A DNA stretch of 64,000 nt from positions 1-64,000 of the forward strand of contig JBGPOP010000017.1 of NCBI GenBank assembly GCA_041488095.1, in the 5' to 3' direction. How positions within the stretch are numbered: position 1 is the stretch's first letter; each line of letters begins with the position of its first letter. The notes beneath the pieces are model-generated. The model was not told the DNA's origin. It did no database searches and worked only from the letters and a program-made list of their open reading frames with translations. The DNA is from DASYPQ01 sp041488095 (GTDB lineage Bacteria > Planctomycetota > UBA1135 > GCA-002686595). Made by a program: the position numbers and the translations under genes. Shown here in pieces: positions 25,233 to 35,385 of this stretch.

Positions 25233-26450
25233 TCAGCCGCGATCGAGCAAGTAGGCTTCCAGCGTCTTGACCGGATTGCCCTCGTACTTGGCGAGCGCGC
25301 GTACGAACAACTGCCCGTAGCCGCGCGAACTCTCGCCGCAGACGAAGCGTCTCAGGATGAACCCGCGCAACATCTCGATGCACTGCGCGAGCTGCGCGGA
25401 ATCGATCGCGCCTGCCGCGCGGTGATCGAACAGCACCAGCAGCAGTGGATAGGTTGTCGAACTCTCGAGCACGTTCAGGCCAGCAAGCGCCCGGGTCACC
25501 TGTTCGCTCTCGTCCGGCTGTTTTCCGGCGATGACCGCGTAACGCCGGGCGGCCTCGCCCAGTGCTCGCGCCAAAGACTGTGGCGCGAAGCCGGTGGCCT
25601 CGTAGCGCGACTCGAAGCTCCCGAAGATGTCCTTGGGCGGCACGTAGCGGCCGCCCGCCATCAGGAAATCGCGGAAGAAGCCCGAGAACCGCTCCTCGTC
25701 GAGCGAGCCGTCCGCCCGCGCAAATCGGTCTTCCAGCGGTTCCCATAGATCCTGGTCGAAACCGTCCTGGTCATCCGGCGCGACGTGCATGAAAACAAAG
25801 TTGCGGATCAGGTCCGACTGCCCGAGCGGCACGCCATTGGAGTTGAGGCTCTTGAAGATGTTGTAGGCGTTCTCCGCTTCGAGCGTGGCGCACATGAACT
25901 CGAAGCGCTGGCAAGCCGTGTCGAACACCTGCCGCAGCCGTTCGGGTGCCTCGGCCGCCAGGGCCGAGAGCTGCTCCTCGAAATATGCGAGCGCATCCGC
26001 CATGCGGCCGCTGGCGTGCCCTTGGCCCGACACGATCGCCAAGTAACTGTCGTGGTCGCGCTCCTTCGGCAGCAGGCGGAAGTGCTGATCGGCCTTCTTC
26101 AGCGGGTGGACGAGATAGTACTGGTGGATCTCGTCTGCCAGCTCCGGCTGGCCTGTCTGCCGCGCCACGTTGCGGATGGCCGCAAGCAGGATCGACGAGG
26201 TCGACAGCCGTTGCTGGCCATCGACCAGATGGAACGTGGTGTGCTGCCCCGGCTGCGGCAGGCCCGGCACGAACACCAGGAAGCCCATGAAATGGTTGCC
26301 GAGCTTGTCCCTGGACTGGATCTCGTTGAGGCTGTCCCACAGCTTGGTCCATTGCTTCGCCTCCCACCGGTAGTTGCGCTGGAACACCGGGATCACGTAC
26401 TGGCTCGGCGAGTAGAGGATCTGGCCGAGAGTCTGAATTGACGGCTTCAT
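25233..26450 (-). CDS. N-terminal part of a GmrSD-like type IV restriction protein (DUF262)
   Basis: This 405-residue DUF262/ParB-like part shows IPVFQRNYRWE and the key D77-G-Q-Q-R81 motif, as in GmrS, which hydrolyses NTP and controls the paired DUF1524 nuclease. It ends at TGA 25233-25235 after LLDRG. The homologous protein continues in the same frame, so an intact version would be about 714 residues. The TGA most simply replaces a Trp codon (TGG). Its ATG overlaps the SpoIIM stop as ATGA, which joins this insertion to the older gene. The likely role, if functional, is restriction of modified phage DNA. Confidence 0.78.
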   Translation of the reverse strand: MKPSIQTLGQILYSPSQYVIPVFQRNYRWEAKQWTKLWDSLNEIQSRDKLGNHFMGFLVFVPGLPQPGQHTTFHLVDGQQRLSTSSILLAAIRNVARQTGQPELADEIHQYYLVHPLKKADQHFRLLPKERDHDSYLAIVSGQGHASGRMADALAYFEEQLSALAAEAPERLRQVFDTACQRFEFMCATLEAENAYNIFKSLNSNGVPLGQSDLIRNFVFMHVAPDDQDGFDQDLWEPLEDRFARADGSLDEERFSGFFRDFLMAGGRYVPPKDIFGSFESRYEATGFAPQSLARALGEAARRYAVIAGKQPDESEQVTRALAGLNVLESSTTYPLLLVLFDHRAAGAIDSAQLAQCIEMLRGFILRRFVCGESSRGYGQLFVRALAKYEGNPVKTLEAYLLDRG

Positions 26451-27526
26451 TCCGAGGTCTCACTCGTGCTCCGCTCGCAGTACAACTCGCTGCGCATCTT
26501 CTCCGCGCCGTCGCGTGAGCGCCGGCCGAGACTGTCATCGCTTCGGCCGCCGAGCCGCACCCAGGCGACGATCGCGATCGCGGACAGCGCTGCCGTCCCC
26601 ACCCTCACCCACAGCGGCGCGTGCGGGCTGACGAAGCCCTCGATCAACCCCGCCACGAACAGCATCGGGAACACCGGCGCGAGCAGCTTCCACGCCCGCC
26701 GGCTCTCCAGCTTCATCGCGTGTCCGCGCGACCACGGCCCGGGCGCGATCCATGCGCGCACGAGCACGAGCCCCGCTGCTCCCGCGAGCACGATTGCCTG
26801 GATCTCGAGCACTCCGTGGCACCACAGGATCGACGAGATCGAGAGCGCCTGCCCCCAGTGCCACGCCACCGCGGTGTACGTCCCGAGCATCAGTCCGTTC
26901 ACGCCGAGCAGGATCAGGAAGATCGGCGGCACCAGCCCCGATCCGAAGAACAGGATCCCGACGCTCATATTGTGCGTCATGATCCACCCCGCCGTCAGCG
27001 GCGACTTCCCCAGGCCGAACGTGAAGTTGCCGCGGAACGGCTCGCCGTTCGCGGTCGCCTCGAGCTGCCCGACCTCCTGCGACACCATCTCGGGCGACAT
27101 CAGCGACCACGCCAGATCGAGGTCGCTCCTCACCGCCACGAACGAGAGCACCGCGAGGCCGTACGTCAGCCCGAACGAAGCCGCGATCACCCTCCACTCG
27201 CCCCGGATCGCGCGCGGCACCTCGCGCAGGATGAATGCGACCGACCGCTCGATCCAACCCTGCCGCGGTCGCTCGAGGCCGCGGTGGAGCAGCGCGTGCG
27301 CGCGGGCGACGAGCATCCGCACCGGCTCCTTCGCCGATCCCGCGCTCTCCCCCGCCGCCGTCTCCATCCGCGCGAGGTGCGAAGCGGCGAACCGGTACAG
27401 CCTCGGCAGCTCGAGGAGATCCTGGCCCGACAGTCGCGCCGCTCCCTCTCCCTCGGCGCGGTCGAGCAGCCCCCGCAGGCGCGCGAGGCGCGACGCGTCG
27501 TCGGACCGCTCGGAGGACGGGCGCAT
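26447..27526 (-). CDS. SpoIIM-family (DUF95) membrane protein
   Basis: This 359-residue protein has a cytoplasmic N-terminal third rich in Arg and Glu (RLARLRGLLDRAEGEG) and about six transmembrane helices after residue 120. The family pattern is visible: NFTFGLG, IMTHNMSVGILFFGSG, LMLGTYTAVAWHWG and the WCHGVLEIQAIVLAG segment with HGxxE. Despite the name, these proteins occur in non-sporulating bacteria beside RDD and MoxR/DUF58 genes, as here. The ATG at 27526 is divergent from the RDD gene. The stop overlaps the DUF262 start as ATGA. The last 25 residues are hydrophilic and may have changed when the insertion arrived. Confidence 0.87.
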   Translation of the reverse strand: MRPSSERSDDASRLARLRGLLDRAEGEGAARLSGQDLLELPRLYRFAASHLARMETAAGESAGSAKEPVRMLVARAHALLHRGLERPRQGWIERSVAFILREVPRAIRGEWRVIAASFGLTYGLAVLSFVAVRSDLDLAWSLMSPEMVSQEVGQLEATANGEPFRGNFTFGLGKSPLTAGWIMTHNMSVGILFFGSGLVPPIFLILLGVNGLMLGTYTAVAWHWGQALSISSILWCHGVLEIQAIVLAGAAGLVLVRAWIAPGPWSRGHAMKLESRRAWKLLAPVFPMLFVAGLIEGFVSPHAPLWVRVGTAALSAIAIVAWVRLGGRSDDSLGRRSRDGAEKMRSELYCERSTSETSE

Positions 27527-27637
27527 GCGAGCCGCGATTGTGCACGCTCCAGCTCTCCCGCGCCACGAATCGGCCGCGTGGAGGCGCGCTGCACTCGGGT
27601 GCTTCCCGTCCCGGCCGCGATCGGCGATCATCCGCGC

Positions 27638-28402
27638 GTGACGACGCTCGTCGTGGCCACCTCGGAGGGCGTGAGCCTGCGCCAGGACATCGCCGGCGCC
27701 GGCAGCCGTCTTGCCGCCGGCCTCCTCGACGGCATCATCCTCGGCATCGGCTACGCCGCCGTCGTGGTCGCGACGCTCATCCCGGTCGCCTTCGACGCGA
27801 GCGGTCTCTCCGGCTTCGTCCTCGGCGCCCTGCTCGGCGGCGCGATCCTCGCCGTCCTCTCCTACCACGTGCTCTTCCACGCCCTCGGGAGCGGTCAAAC
27901 GCCTGGCAAGCGAGCGCTCGGCATCCGCGTCCTGTCGGCCGACGGCCATCCGCCGAGCCTTTTGCAGATCCTCCTGCGCGCCCTCCTCTGGCCGATCGAC
28001 GTCTTCTTGACCGTTCCCGTTCCCCTGGGCCTGATCCTGATCGCCGCGACCGACAAGCACCAGCGCCTGGGCGACCTCGTTGCCGGGACGCTTCTCGTCC
28101 GCGCGCCGGCAGCCGATCGCCGACTCGAGCCCTTCCCCGGGCAGACCTGGTCGGAGATGAGGATGCGCACGCTCCCGCTCACTCCCGGATCGGCGGCACA
28201 CCTCACCGCGCAGGACCGCGAGATGTTGCGCGATCTCCTGACGCGCGCCGAGCTCTCCGACGAGCGCCGGCGCACGCTCTACATCGCCGCGGCAAAGCAC
28301 TACTCCGAGCGGCTCGGTCTCGGGCGATTCGCCGACGCCCGGATCGTGCTCAAGGAGCTGTACCTCTTCGCGCGCGAGAGCGCGCAGGAGAAGGGCCTGT
28401 GA
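27638..28402 (+). CDS. RDD-family membrane protein
   Basis: This 254-residue protein has the RDD domain at about 15-155: AGAGSRLAAGLLDGIILG with Arg and Asp in the first helix, GQTPGKRALGIRV in the middle and DKHQRLGDLVAGTLLV at the end. A cytoplasmic tail of about 95 residues follows with EMLRDLLTRAELSDERRRTL helices. RDD proteins are linked to transport or envelope stress and pair with SpoIIM. The GTG at 27638 gives a sensible N-terminus. It is divergent from SpoIIM across 111 bases and convergent with the M50 protease gene. Confidence 0.87.
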   Translation: MTTLVVATSEGVSLRQDIAGAGSRLAAGLLDGIILGIGYAAVVVATLIPVAFDASGLSGFVLGALLGGAILAVLSYHVLFHALGSGQTPGKRALGIRVLSADGHPPSLLQILLRALLWPIDVFLTVPVPLGLILIAATDKHQRLGDLVAGTLLVRAPAADRRLEPFPGQTWSEMRMRTLPLTPGSAAHLTAQDREMLRDLLTRAELSDERRRTLYIAAAKHYSERLGLGRFADARIVLKELYLFARESAQEKGL

Positions 28403-28430
28403 GGCCGCAGCGCCTCCATTCCGGCCCGGC

Positions 28431-29327
28431 TCAGCTCTCCTCGGGGCGGTAGCTGCGCAGCGGGCCGCGGTACCGCTCGAGACGCTCGACCTCCTTCTCG
28501 CTGAACCCGGCCGCGTCCTCGCCGCGATCCCCGGAGAGGGGCGGGGGCGGCTGCGGCTGCGGCGCGCGCGCGAACTCGCTCGCGGGTTGGGTCTGGCTCC
28601 ATCCGGTCGCGCGAGCCGCGAACTCGCGGAAGGCTGCCAGCGGATCCTCTCCGTGGCGCGCCCGCACCGCGGAGAGCTCCTGCGTTCCGGCCCAGCCCAC
28701 GAAGAGCGCGATGAAGATGAAGAGGATGCTCTGCATGCCCAGCCACGGGATGGTCAAGACCCCGAAGAGCGCGAGCAGCAGGGCCACCGCGCGTCCCACG
28801 CGCACCGCGCGCAGGGTCGCGAGCACCCAGTTTCCCTTGCGCCCGAGGAAGGAGCGCAGGATCCGTCCCCCGTCCATGGGGAACGCGGGGAGGAGGTTGA
28901 AGCCGCCCAGGCTGAGGTTCCACAACAGAAACTGCCCGGCCACGATCTGGAGGAGGGGCCGGGCCGGATCCGACGTCGCGGCCCACAGCCACACCGGCAG
29001 CGAGAGGCCCGCCAGGACGAAGTTGAGCAGCGGGCCCGCGACGGCGATCAGGCCCTCGATCCGGCTCGACTCGGGCATCGTGCTCATGCGCGCCATGCCG
29101 CCGAGGGGCCACAGGGTGATGTCGACGACCCGCAGGCCGAAGCGCATGGCGACCAGGCTGTGAGCGAGCTCGTGGAGGAGCACGATCCCGAATCCCATCA
29201 CGAGCAGAAGCGCGGCGAGCAGGGCGTCGTGGGCCTGCATCACGAGGAGCCCGAGCAGGACGATCAGCAGGAAATGCACCCGGATCGTGATGCCGAAGAC
29301 GCTGCCGAGCTTCAGGGAACCGTTCAC
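28431..29327 (-). CDS. Site-2 protease family (M50) membrane metalloprotease
   Basis: This 298-residue protein has about six membrane segments, the zinc motif LLHELAHSLVAMRFG in the second or third helix, and the third-ligand motif NLLPAFPMDGGRIL. The C-terminal 80 residues are cytoplasmic, with a Pro-rich linker. It should cut membrane-embedded substrates such as anti-sigma factors or signal-peptide remnants. The GTG at 29327 is chosen because the 32 codons upstream (to an ATG at 29423) include rare TTA, AGA, CTA and TTG codons and contain a TAGAAT sequence more likely to be promoter. It is divergent from the AOR gene. Confidence 0.85.
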   Translation of the reverse strand: MNGSLKLGSVFGITIRVHFLLIVLLGLLVMQAHDALLAALLLVMGFGIVLLHELAHSLVAMRFGLRVVDITLWPLGGMARMSTMPESSRIEGLIAVAGPLLNFVLAGLSLPVWLWAATSDPARPLLQIVAGQFLLWNLSLGGFNLLPAFPMDGGRILRSFLGRKGNWVLATLRAVRVGRAVALLLALFGVLTIPWLGMQSILFIFIALFVGWAGTQELSAVRARHGEDPLAAFREFAARATGWSQTQPASEFARAPQPQPPPPLSGDRGEDAAGFSEKEVERLERYRGPLRSYRPEES

Positions 29328-29411
29328 GGGCGTGCCTTGTAGGCGGTCGAAGGGGGCGATTCTACCGCGGTCGAGGGCGGTGTATTCCGAGCCGAGCCGC
29401 AAAACCCGGGC

Positions 29412-29417
29412 TAACAT
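29412..29417 (+). promoter_or_regulatory. Putative -10 box (TAACAT) of the AOR gene
   Basis: It ends 8 bases before the ATG at 29426, giving a leaderless or nearly leaderless message. It matches the recurrent TANNNT placement in this window. Confidence 0.42.
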
Positions 29418-29425
29418 CCTCATCC

Positions 29426-31630
29426 ATGGACGGGGACGATCGGGGCGCCTGCGATCGACCGCGCGTGCTGCGCGTCGACCTCGGCCGAGTCCCGAGCGCG
29501 AAATCGCAGCGGGCCTCGGCGGAGCGCTGGCGCGGGTCGACGCGCGAGATCGACCAGGTCGGCTGCTGGTCGGGAACGGCGCTCGCGCTCGCGCTCCTCC
29601 ACGAGAGCGAGGTCACAAGGCCCGGCGCTCCCGCGCCGCTCGTCGTCTCGGTCGGGGAGTGCGTGCGCCGCGCCCTGCCGACCGCAGCCCGCGCGGGTGT
29701 GACCTCGCGCGCGCCCCTCACGGGCCTGCTCGGCGACGGGCAGGTCGGCAGCGACCTCGGCCGGCGCCTGGCTCGCATCGCGGACGCTCTGGTCCTCGAG
29801 GGAAACACGCCGCTCCCCGGGGCGGTGCTGTGGCTCTCGGGCGTCGGTGGCGAGGGAACGGTCGAGCTCCTCTCCTTCCCCGACCTCGCCGACGCGGATC
29901 CCGGGCGCGTGCACACAGCCCTGAACGAGGCCCTCGGTCCGTGCGCGACGCTGCGCGTCGGCCGCGCCGGGGCGCGTGGCATCCCCTTCGCGAGCCTCGC
30001 TGCGGGAGCCGATCCACCGAGCTTCGTCGGCCGCGGCGGGCTCGGCGCCGTGCTCGGGCGCCTCGGCCTGACGGCGATCGCGGTCGGGGGGAGCGCGGTC
30101 GAGCCCGATCCGGGAGACGACTTCGCCGACCTCGCCCGCCGGCTGGCCCTCTCGCCGCGTCTGCGCGCCCGCGCCGAGGGCGGCACCCTGGAGCTCGCGG
30201 ACGCTCTCGCCGCGCGCGGCGACCTGCGCGGCAGGGGCTACGCCGAGCCGATGCCCGCGGACGAGGCGCGCGCTTGGAGCGCCGAGATCGGTTCGCGAGA
30301 TCACGCGCGCAAGGGCTGCGAGGGATGCCCGACGCCCTGCGGCTGGGTCTTCGAGCGCGGCTTCCCGGGCGCGGAGGCGCGCCGGCAGGGCGCGCGATTC
30401 GGGGCGATGTACGCGCTCGGGCCGAACCTCGGCCTGGAGAGCACCGGCGACGCGCTCGCGCTGCTCGCGGCCTGCGACGAGGCGGCGCTCGACGCCGTGG
30501 AGGCCGGCGCGGTGCTCTCGCTCCTCGCACGCGCGCGGGACCTGCAGCTCCTCCCCGGCCGCGCTCCGTGGGGCGATCCGGAAGCCCTGCTCGCGCTCCT
30601 CGGCGACCTCCTCGAGCGGCGCGGAGACGGCGCGCTGCTCGCGCTCGGAGCGAGCGGGATGGCGCGGAAGCTGGGCCTCGAAGGCGAGGTCCGCGACGCC
30701 CAGGGCCAGAGCGCCCGCCCGGAATCGAGCCTCGCCGCCGTGCTCGGGCAATGCGCGAGCGCGCGCGGCGCCGATCCCATGCGCACCTTCCCGTTCCTCC
30801 TGTCGGACGCGAGCGGGAGACGCCTGCGCGAGCTCCTCGCTCCGCTGCCGCTGCCGCCCGGCGCCGAGGATCCCCGCGACCCGACGGCCAAGGGGCGCAT
30901 CGTGTGGTGGCACGAGAACCTGATGGCCGCGCTCGACGCCACCGGCTTCTGCGCCTTCTCGGCGGCGGGGCTTCTCACGGACGGCGTAGCCGGCCTCGAC
31001 GATCTCGCGCGGGCGATCGCGCCGGCGAGCCTCGAGCCGCGGTCCGCCCGCGCCCTGCTCGCCGCCGGAGCGTCGATCGTGACCCTCGCGCGCGATCTGA
31101 ATCGGAGATGGGGCGCGCGCCCCGGCGACGATCTCCCGACCTGGGCGCGCGAAGACCTCGTGCGACCCGGGATGTGGCCCGAGTACGCGCGGCTGCGCGG
31201 CCTGGACGCGTCCGGCCACCCGTCTCCGAGGACCTGGGAGCGGCTCGCGACCGAGGCGATCCTCGACGTGGGAGGGCGCCTGGCTGACGTCCCTGCGCGC
31301 GGCCTGGCCGTGGAGCGCGCGACGGCCGGATTCCCGCGCTCTCGCGGGCAGGTCGACCTGCGTTGCTTCGGCCCGCTGGCTCGCCAGCTGGGAGCCCGGG
31401 AATCGGGCCAGGTCGTGCACCTGGAGATCGACCTGCCCGCCAGCCTGGGCGAGGTGCTGGCCGCCGCCGCCCGGCTCCATCCGCGGGCGCGGCGCTATCT
31501 AGTCTCCGCGGACCAGCCCGTCCCCGTGGCCTACCGCTCGTCCCGTCGTCTCCATCCCGACGACCCGGTCGAGGACGGCGACGAGCTGGACCTCGTCGTG
31601 GCCCTGAGCGGCGGCGTCCCCCTATCCTGA
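29426..31630 (+). CDS. Aldehyde:ferredoxin oxidoreductase-like protein with C-terminal MoaD/ThiS-like domain
   Basis: This 734-residue protein belongs to the tungsten/molybdenum AOR family. GRGGLGAVLG marks the end of the N-terminal cofactor domain. The [4Fe-4S] ligands are C298-x2-C301-x3-C305 (CEGCPTPC) and C509 in ATGFCAFS, so all four are kept. The last 90 residues (DLRCFGPLARQLG onward) form a MoaD/ThiS-type ubiquitin fold. That domain ends SGGVPLS, so its Gly-Gly is followed by four residues instead of being terminal. AOR enzymes oxidise aldehydes to acids with ferredoxin; the N-terminal 40 residues diverge from classical AORs. Substrate and metal cannot be decided. Confidence 0.85.
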   Translation: MDGDDRGACDRPRVLRVDLGRVPSAKSQRASAERWRGSTREIDQVGCWSGTALALALLHESEVTRPGAPAPLVVSVGECVRRALPTAARAGVTSRAPLTGLLGDGQVGSDLGRRLARIADALVLEGNTPLPGAVLWLSGVGGEGTVELLSFPDLADADPGRVHTALNEALGPCATLRVGRAGARGIPFASLAAGADPPSFVGRGGLGAVLGRLGLTAIAVGGSAVEPDPGDDFADLARRLALSPRLRARAEGGTLELADALAARGDLRGRGYAEPMPADEARAWSAEIGSRDHARKGCEGCPTPCGWVFERGFPGAEARRQGARFGAMYALGPNLGLESTGDALALLAACDEAALDAVEAGAVLSLLARARDLQLLPGRAPWGDPEALLALLGDLLERRGDGALLALGASGMARKLGLEGEVRDAQGQSARPESSLAAVLGQCASARGADPMRTFPFLLSDASGRRLRELLAPLPLPPGAEDPRDPTAKGRIVWWHENLMAALDATGFCAFSAAGLLTDGVAGLDDLARAIAPASLEPRSARALLAAGASIVTLARDLNRRWGARPGDDLPTWAREDLVRPGMWPEYARLRGLDASGHPSPRTWERLATEAILDVGGRLADVPARGLAVERATAGFPRSRGQVDLRCFGPLARQLGARESGQVVHLEIDLPASLGEVLAAAARLHPRARRYLVSADQPVPVAYRSSRRLHPDDPVEDGDELDLVVALSGGVPLS
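31623..31628 (+). promoter_or_regulatory. Putative -10 box (TATCCT) of the GT9 gene
   Basis: It ends 9 bases before the TTG at 31638 and lies over the end of the AOR gene. It supports the TTG as a real start. Confidence 0.38.
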
Positions 31631-31637
31631 TCGCAGC

Positions 31638-32726
31638 TTGACCCCGATCCTGATCCTCAAGACCGCGGCGCTCGGCGACGTCCTGCGCACGACCTCGATC
31701 CTGCCCGGCCTGCACGAGCGCTACGAGGGAGCGCGGATCACCTGGGTCGCCGCGCCCGAGGCCGTCGATCTCCTGCGCACGCACCCTCTGATCCGATCGA
31801 TCGAGCCGTTCGACACGGCCTCCGACTCGAGCGTCGCCGAGGTCACCGTGCGTCTGTCGGCGACCGGCTGGGCGCGCGTGATCTCGCTCGACGACGAGGC
31901 GGCGCTGTGCCGGCTGGCCACCGCGGTCCGGAGCAAGCGCCTCTCGGGCGCCTACCTGCGCGCCGACGGTGCGCGCGCCTACACGCCGGACACGGCGCCC
32001 TGGTTCGACATGGGGCTGCTCTCGGTGCACGGCAAGGCCGCCGCGGACCATCTCAAGCTCGAGAACAGGAGGAGCCATCCCCAGATCCTGGCGGAGATGC
32101 TGTGCCTGCGCATGGGCGAGCCCGAGCTCCACCTGCCGGAGGACTCGAAGTCCTTCGCGCGCGCCTTTGCCGACTCGAGGGTGCTCCACATCCACGGCCC
32201 GGTGATCGGCCTGAACACCGGCGCGGGAGGGCGGTGGACGTCGAAGCAGATCTCGGTCGAGCGCACGGTCGAGCTCGCCGAGGCCGTCCACCGTTCGCGC
32301 TTGGGCCGGGTCACGTTCCTGGTCCTGGGCGGGGATTCCGAGGCGCAGCGCAACCGGGCGATCCTCGACGGCCTCGCGCGCTCGCCCCTCAGGCCGCGAT
32401 TCGTCGACGCAGGCACGGACAACGGCCTGCTCGACTTTGCCGCGCTGCTCTCGCACTGCGACGTCGTCGTCGCGAGCGACAGCCTGGCGCTGCACCTGTG
32501 CGTGGCGCTCGGCGTGCGCACGGTGGCCTTCTTCGCTCCGACCTCGGCGGCGGAGATCGAGCTCTACGGACGCGGCGAGAAGGTCGTCAGCACGGCGCCC
32601 GACTACTGCTCCTACCGCCCCGACACGGACAACTCGAGCATCACGGCCGAGCGCCTGTGCGAAGCGGTCCTGCGGCAGCTCGACGAGGCGGAGGCTGCGC
32701 GCGAGCGGGGTGCTGCCGGGTCATGA
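31638..32726 (+). CDS. GT9-family glycosyltransferase (heptosyltransferase-like)
   Basis: This 362-residue GT-B enzyme opens with the family start (ILILKTAALGDVLRTTSILP). It carries the C-terminal nucleotide-sugar region: GLNTGAGGRWTSKQ, VLGGDSE and the conserved HCDVVVASDSLALHLCVALG, then FFAPTSAAEIE. Family members add heptose or similar sugars to the LPS inner core. hldE, which makes the ADP-heptose donor, lies 20 kb away in the window. The start is TTG, supported by the adjacent TANNNT box. The stop overlaps the small membrane protein gene as ATGA. Acceptor specificity is unknown. Confidence 0.87.
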   Translation: MTPILILKTAALGDVLRTTSILPGLHERYEGARITWVAAPEAVDLLRTHPLIRSIEPFDTASDSSVAEVTVRLSATGWARVISLDDEAALCRLATAVRSKRLSGAYLRADGARAYTPDTAPWFDMGLLSVHGKAAADHLKLENRRSHPQILAEMLCLRMGEPELHLPEDSKSFARAFADSRVLHIHGPVIGLNTGAGGRWTSKQISVERTVELAEAVHRSRLGRVTFLVLGGDSEAQRNRAILDGLARSPLRPRFVDAGTDNGLLDFAALLSHCDVVVASDSLALHLCVALGVRTVAFFAPTSAAEIELYGRGEKVVSTAPDYCSYRPDTDNSSITAERLCEAVLRQLDEAEAARERGAAGS

Positions 32727-32929
32727 AGGGAAGGCTCCTCTGGCGTCTGGCGAAGCTCCTGGAGGGCGCGGGCCTCGTCGTCATCCTGGTCGGCGTCTTC
32801 TGGAGCATCAGCCTGGGCCTCGGGGAACGCGGGCTGGAGTCGATGGCCATCGAGTTCCGCGCGCTGGCCGCCGGCGCGGGAATGTTCGCGGCGGGATGGC
32901 TGCTGGAGCGCGCTCTGGGGTCGAGGTGA
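32723..32929 (+). CDS. Small two-helix membrane protein
   Basis: This 68-residue protein starts at the ATG overlapping the GT9 stop (ATGA). It has a basic N-terminus (MKGRLLWRLAKLL) and two predicted membrane helices (LVVILVGVFWSISLGL; LAAGAGMFAAGWLL). Codon bias matches the local genes. No family is recognised. Coupling to the glycosyltransferase suggests a membrane anchor or regulator for it. Confidence 0.7.
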   Translation: MKGRLLWRLAKLLEGAGLVVILVGVFWSISLGLGERGLESMAIEFRALAAGAGMFAAGWLLERALGSR

Positions 32930-32980
32930 GGGCCGGGGCTCGACGCTGGAGAATCCTCCTCACGCGGAAAGCTCCTCCGC

Positions 32981-32986
32981 TATAGT
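32981..32986 (+). promoter_or_regulatory. Putative -10 box (TATAGT) of the FG-GAP gene
   Basis: TATAGT is one of the closest matches to a consensus -10 in the window. It lies 67 bases before the preferred ATG at 33054 and 22 before the ATG at 33009. Confidence 0.42.
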
Positions 32987-33053
32987 CGGGGGTCGATCCG
33001 GCCCATCGATGTTTACGCGGCGGGCTGGTTCCAGGAGATCCACGGAACCCCCC

Positions 33054-35315
<2,262 letters not shown>

Positions 35316-35371
35316 TCGCTCGCTGGAGCCAGCTGCGTTCGCAGGTCCGCGGTCCCTCGGGCCCGGGCCGC

Positions 35372-35377
35372 TACAAT
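35372..35377 (+). promoter_or_regulatory. Putative -10 box (TACAAT) of the radical SAM operon
   Basis: It is a near-consensus -10 ending 8 bases before the TTG at 35386, a clear case for a leaderless message and for the TTG start. Confidence 0.45.
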
Positions 35378-35385
35378 CGGGCGCG

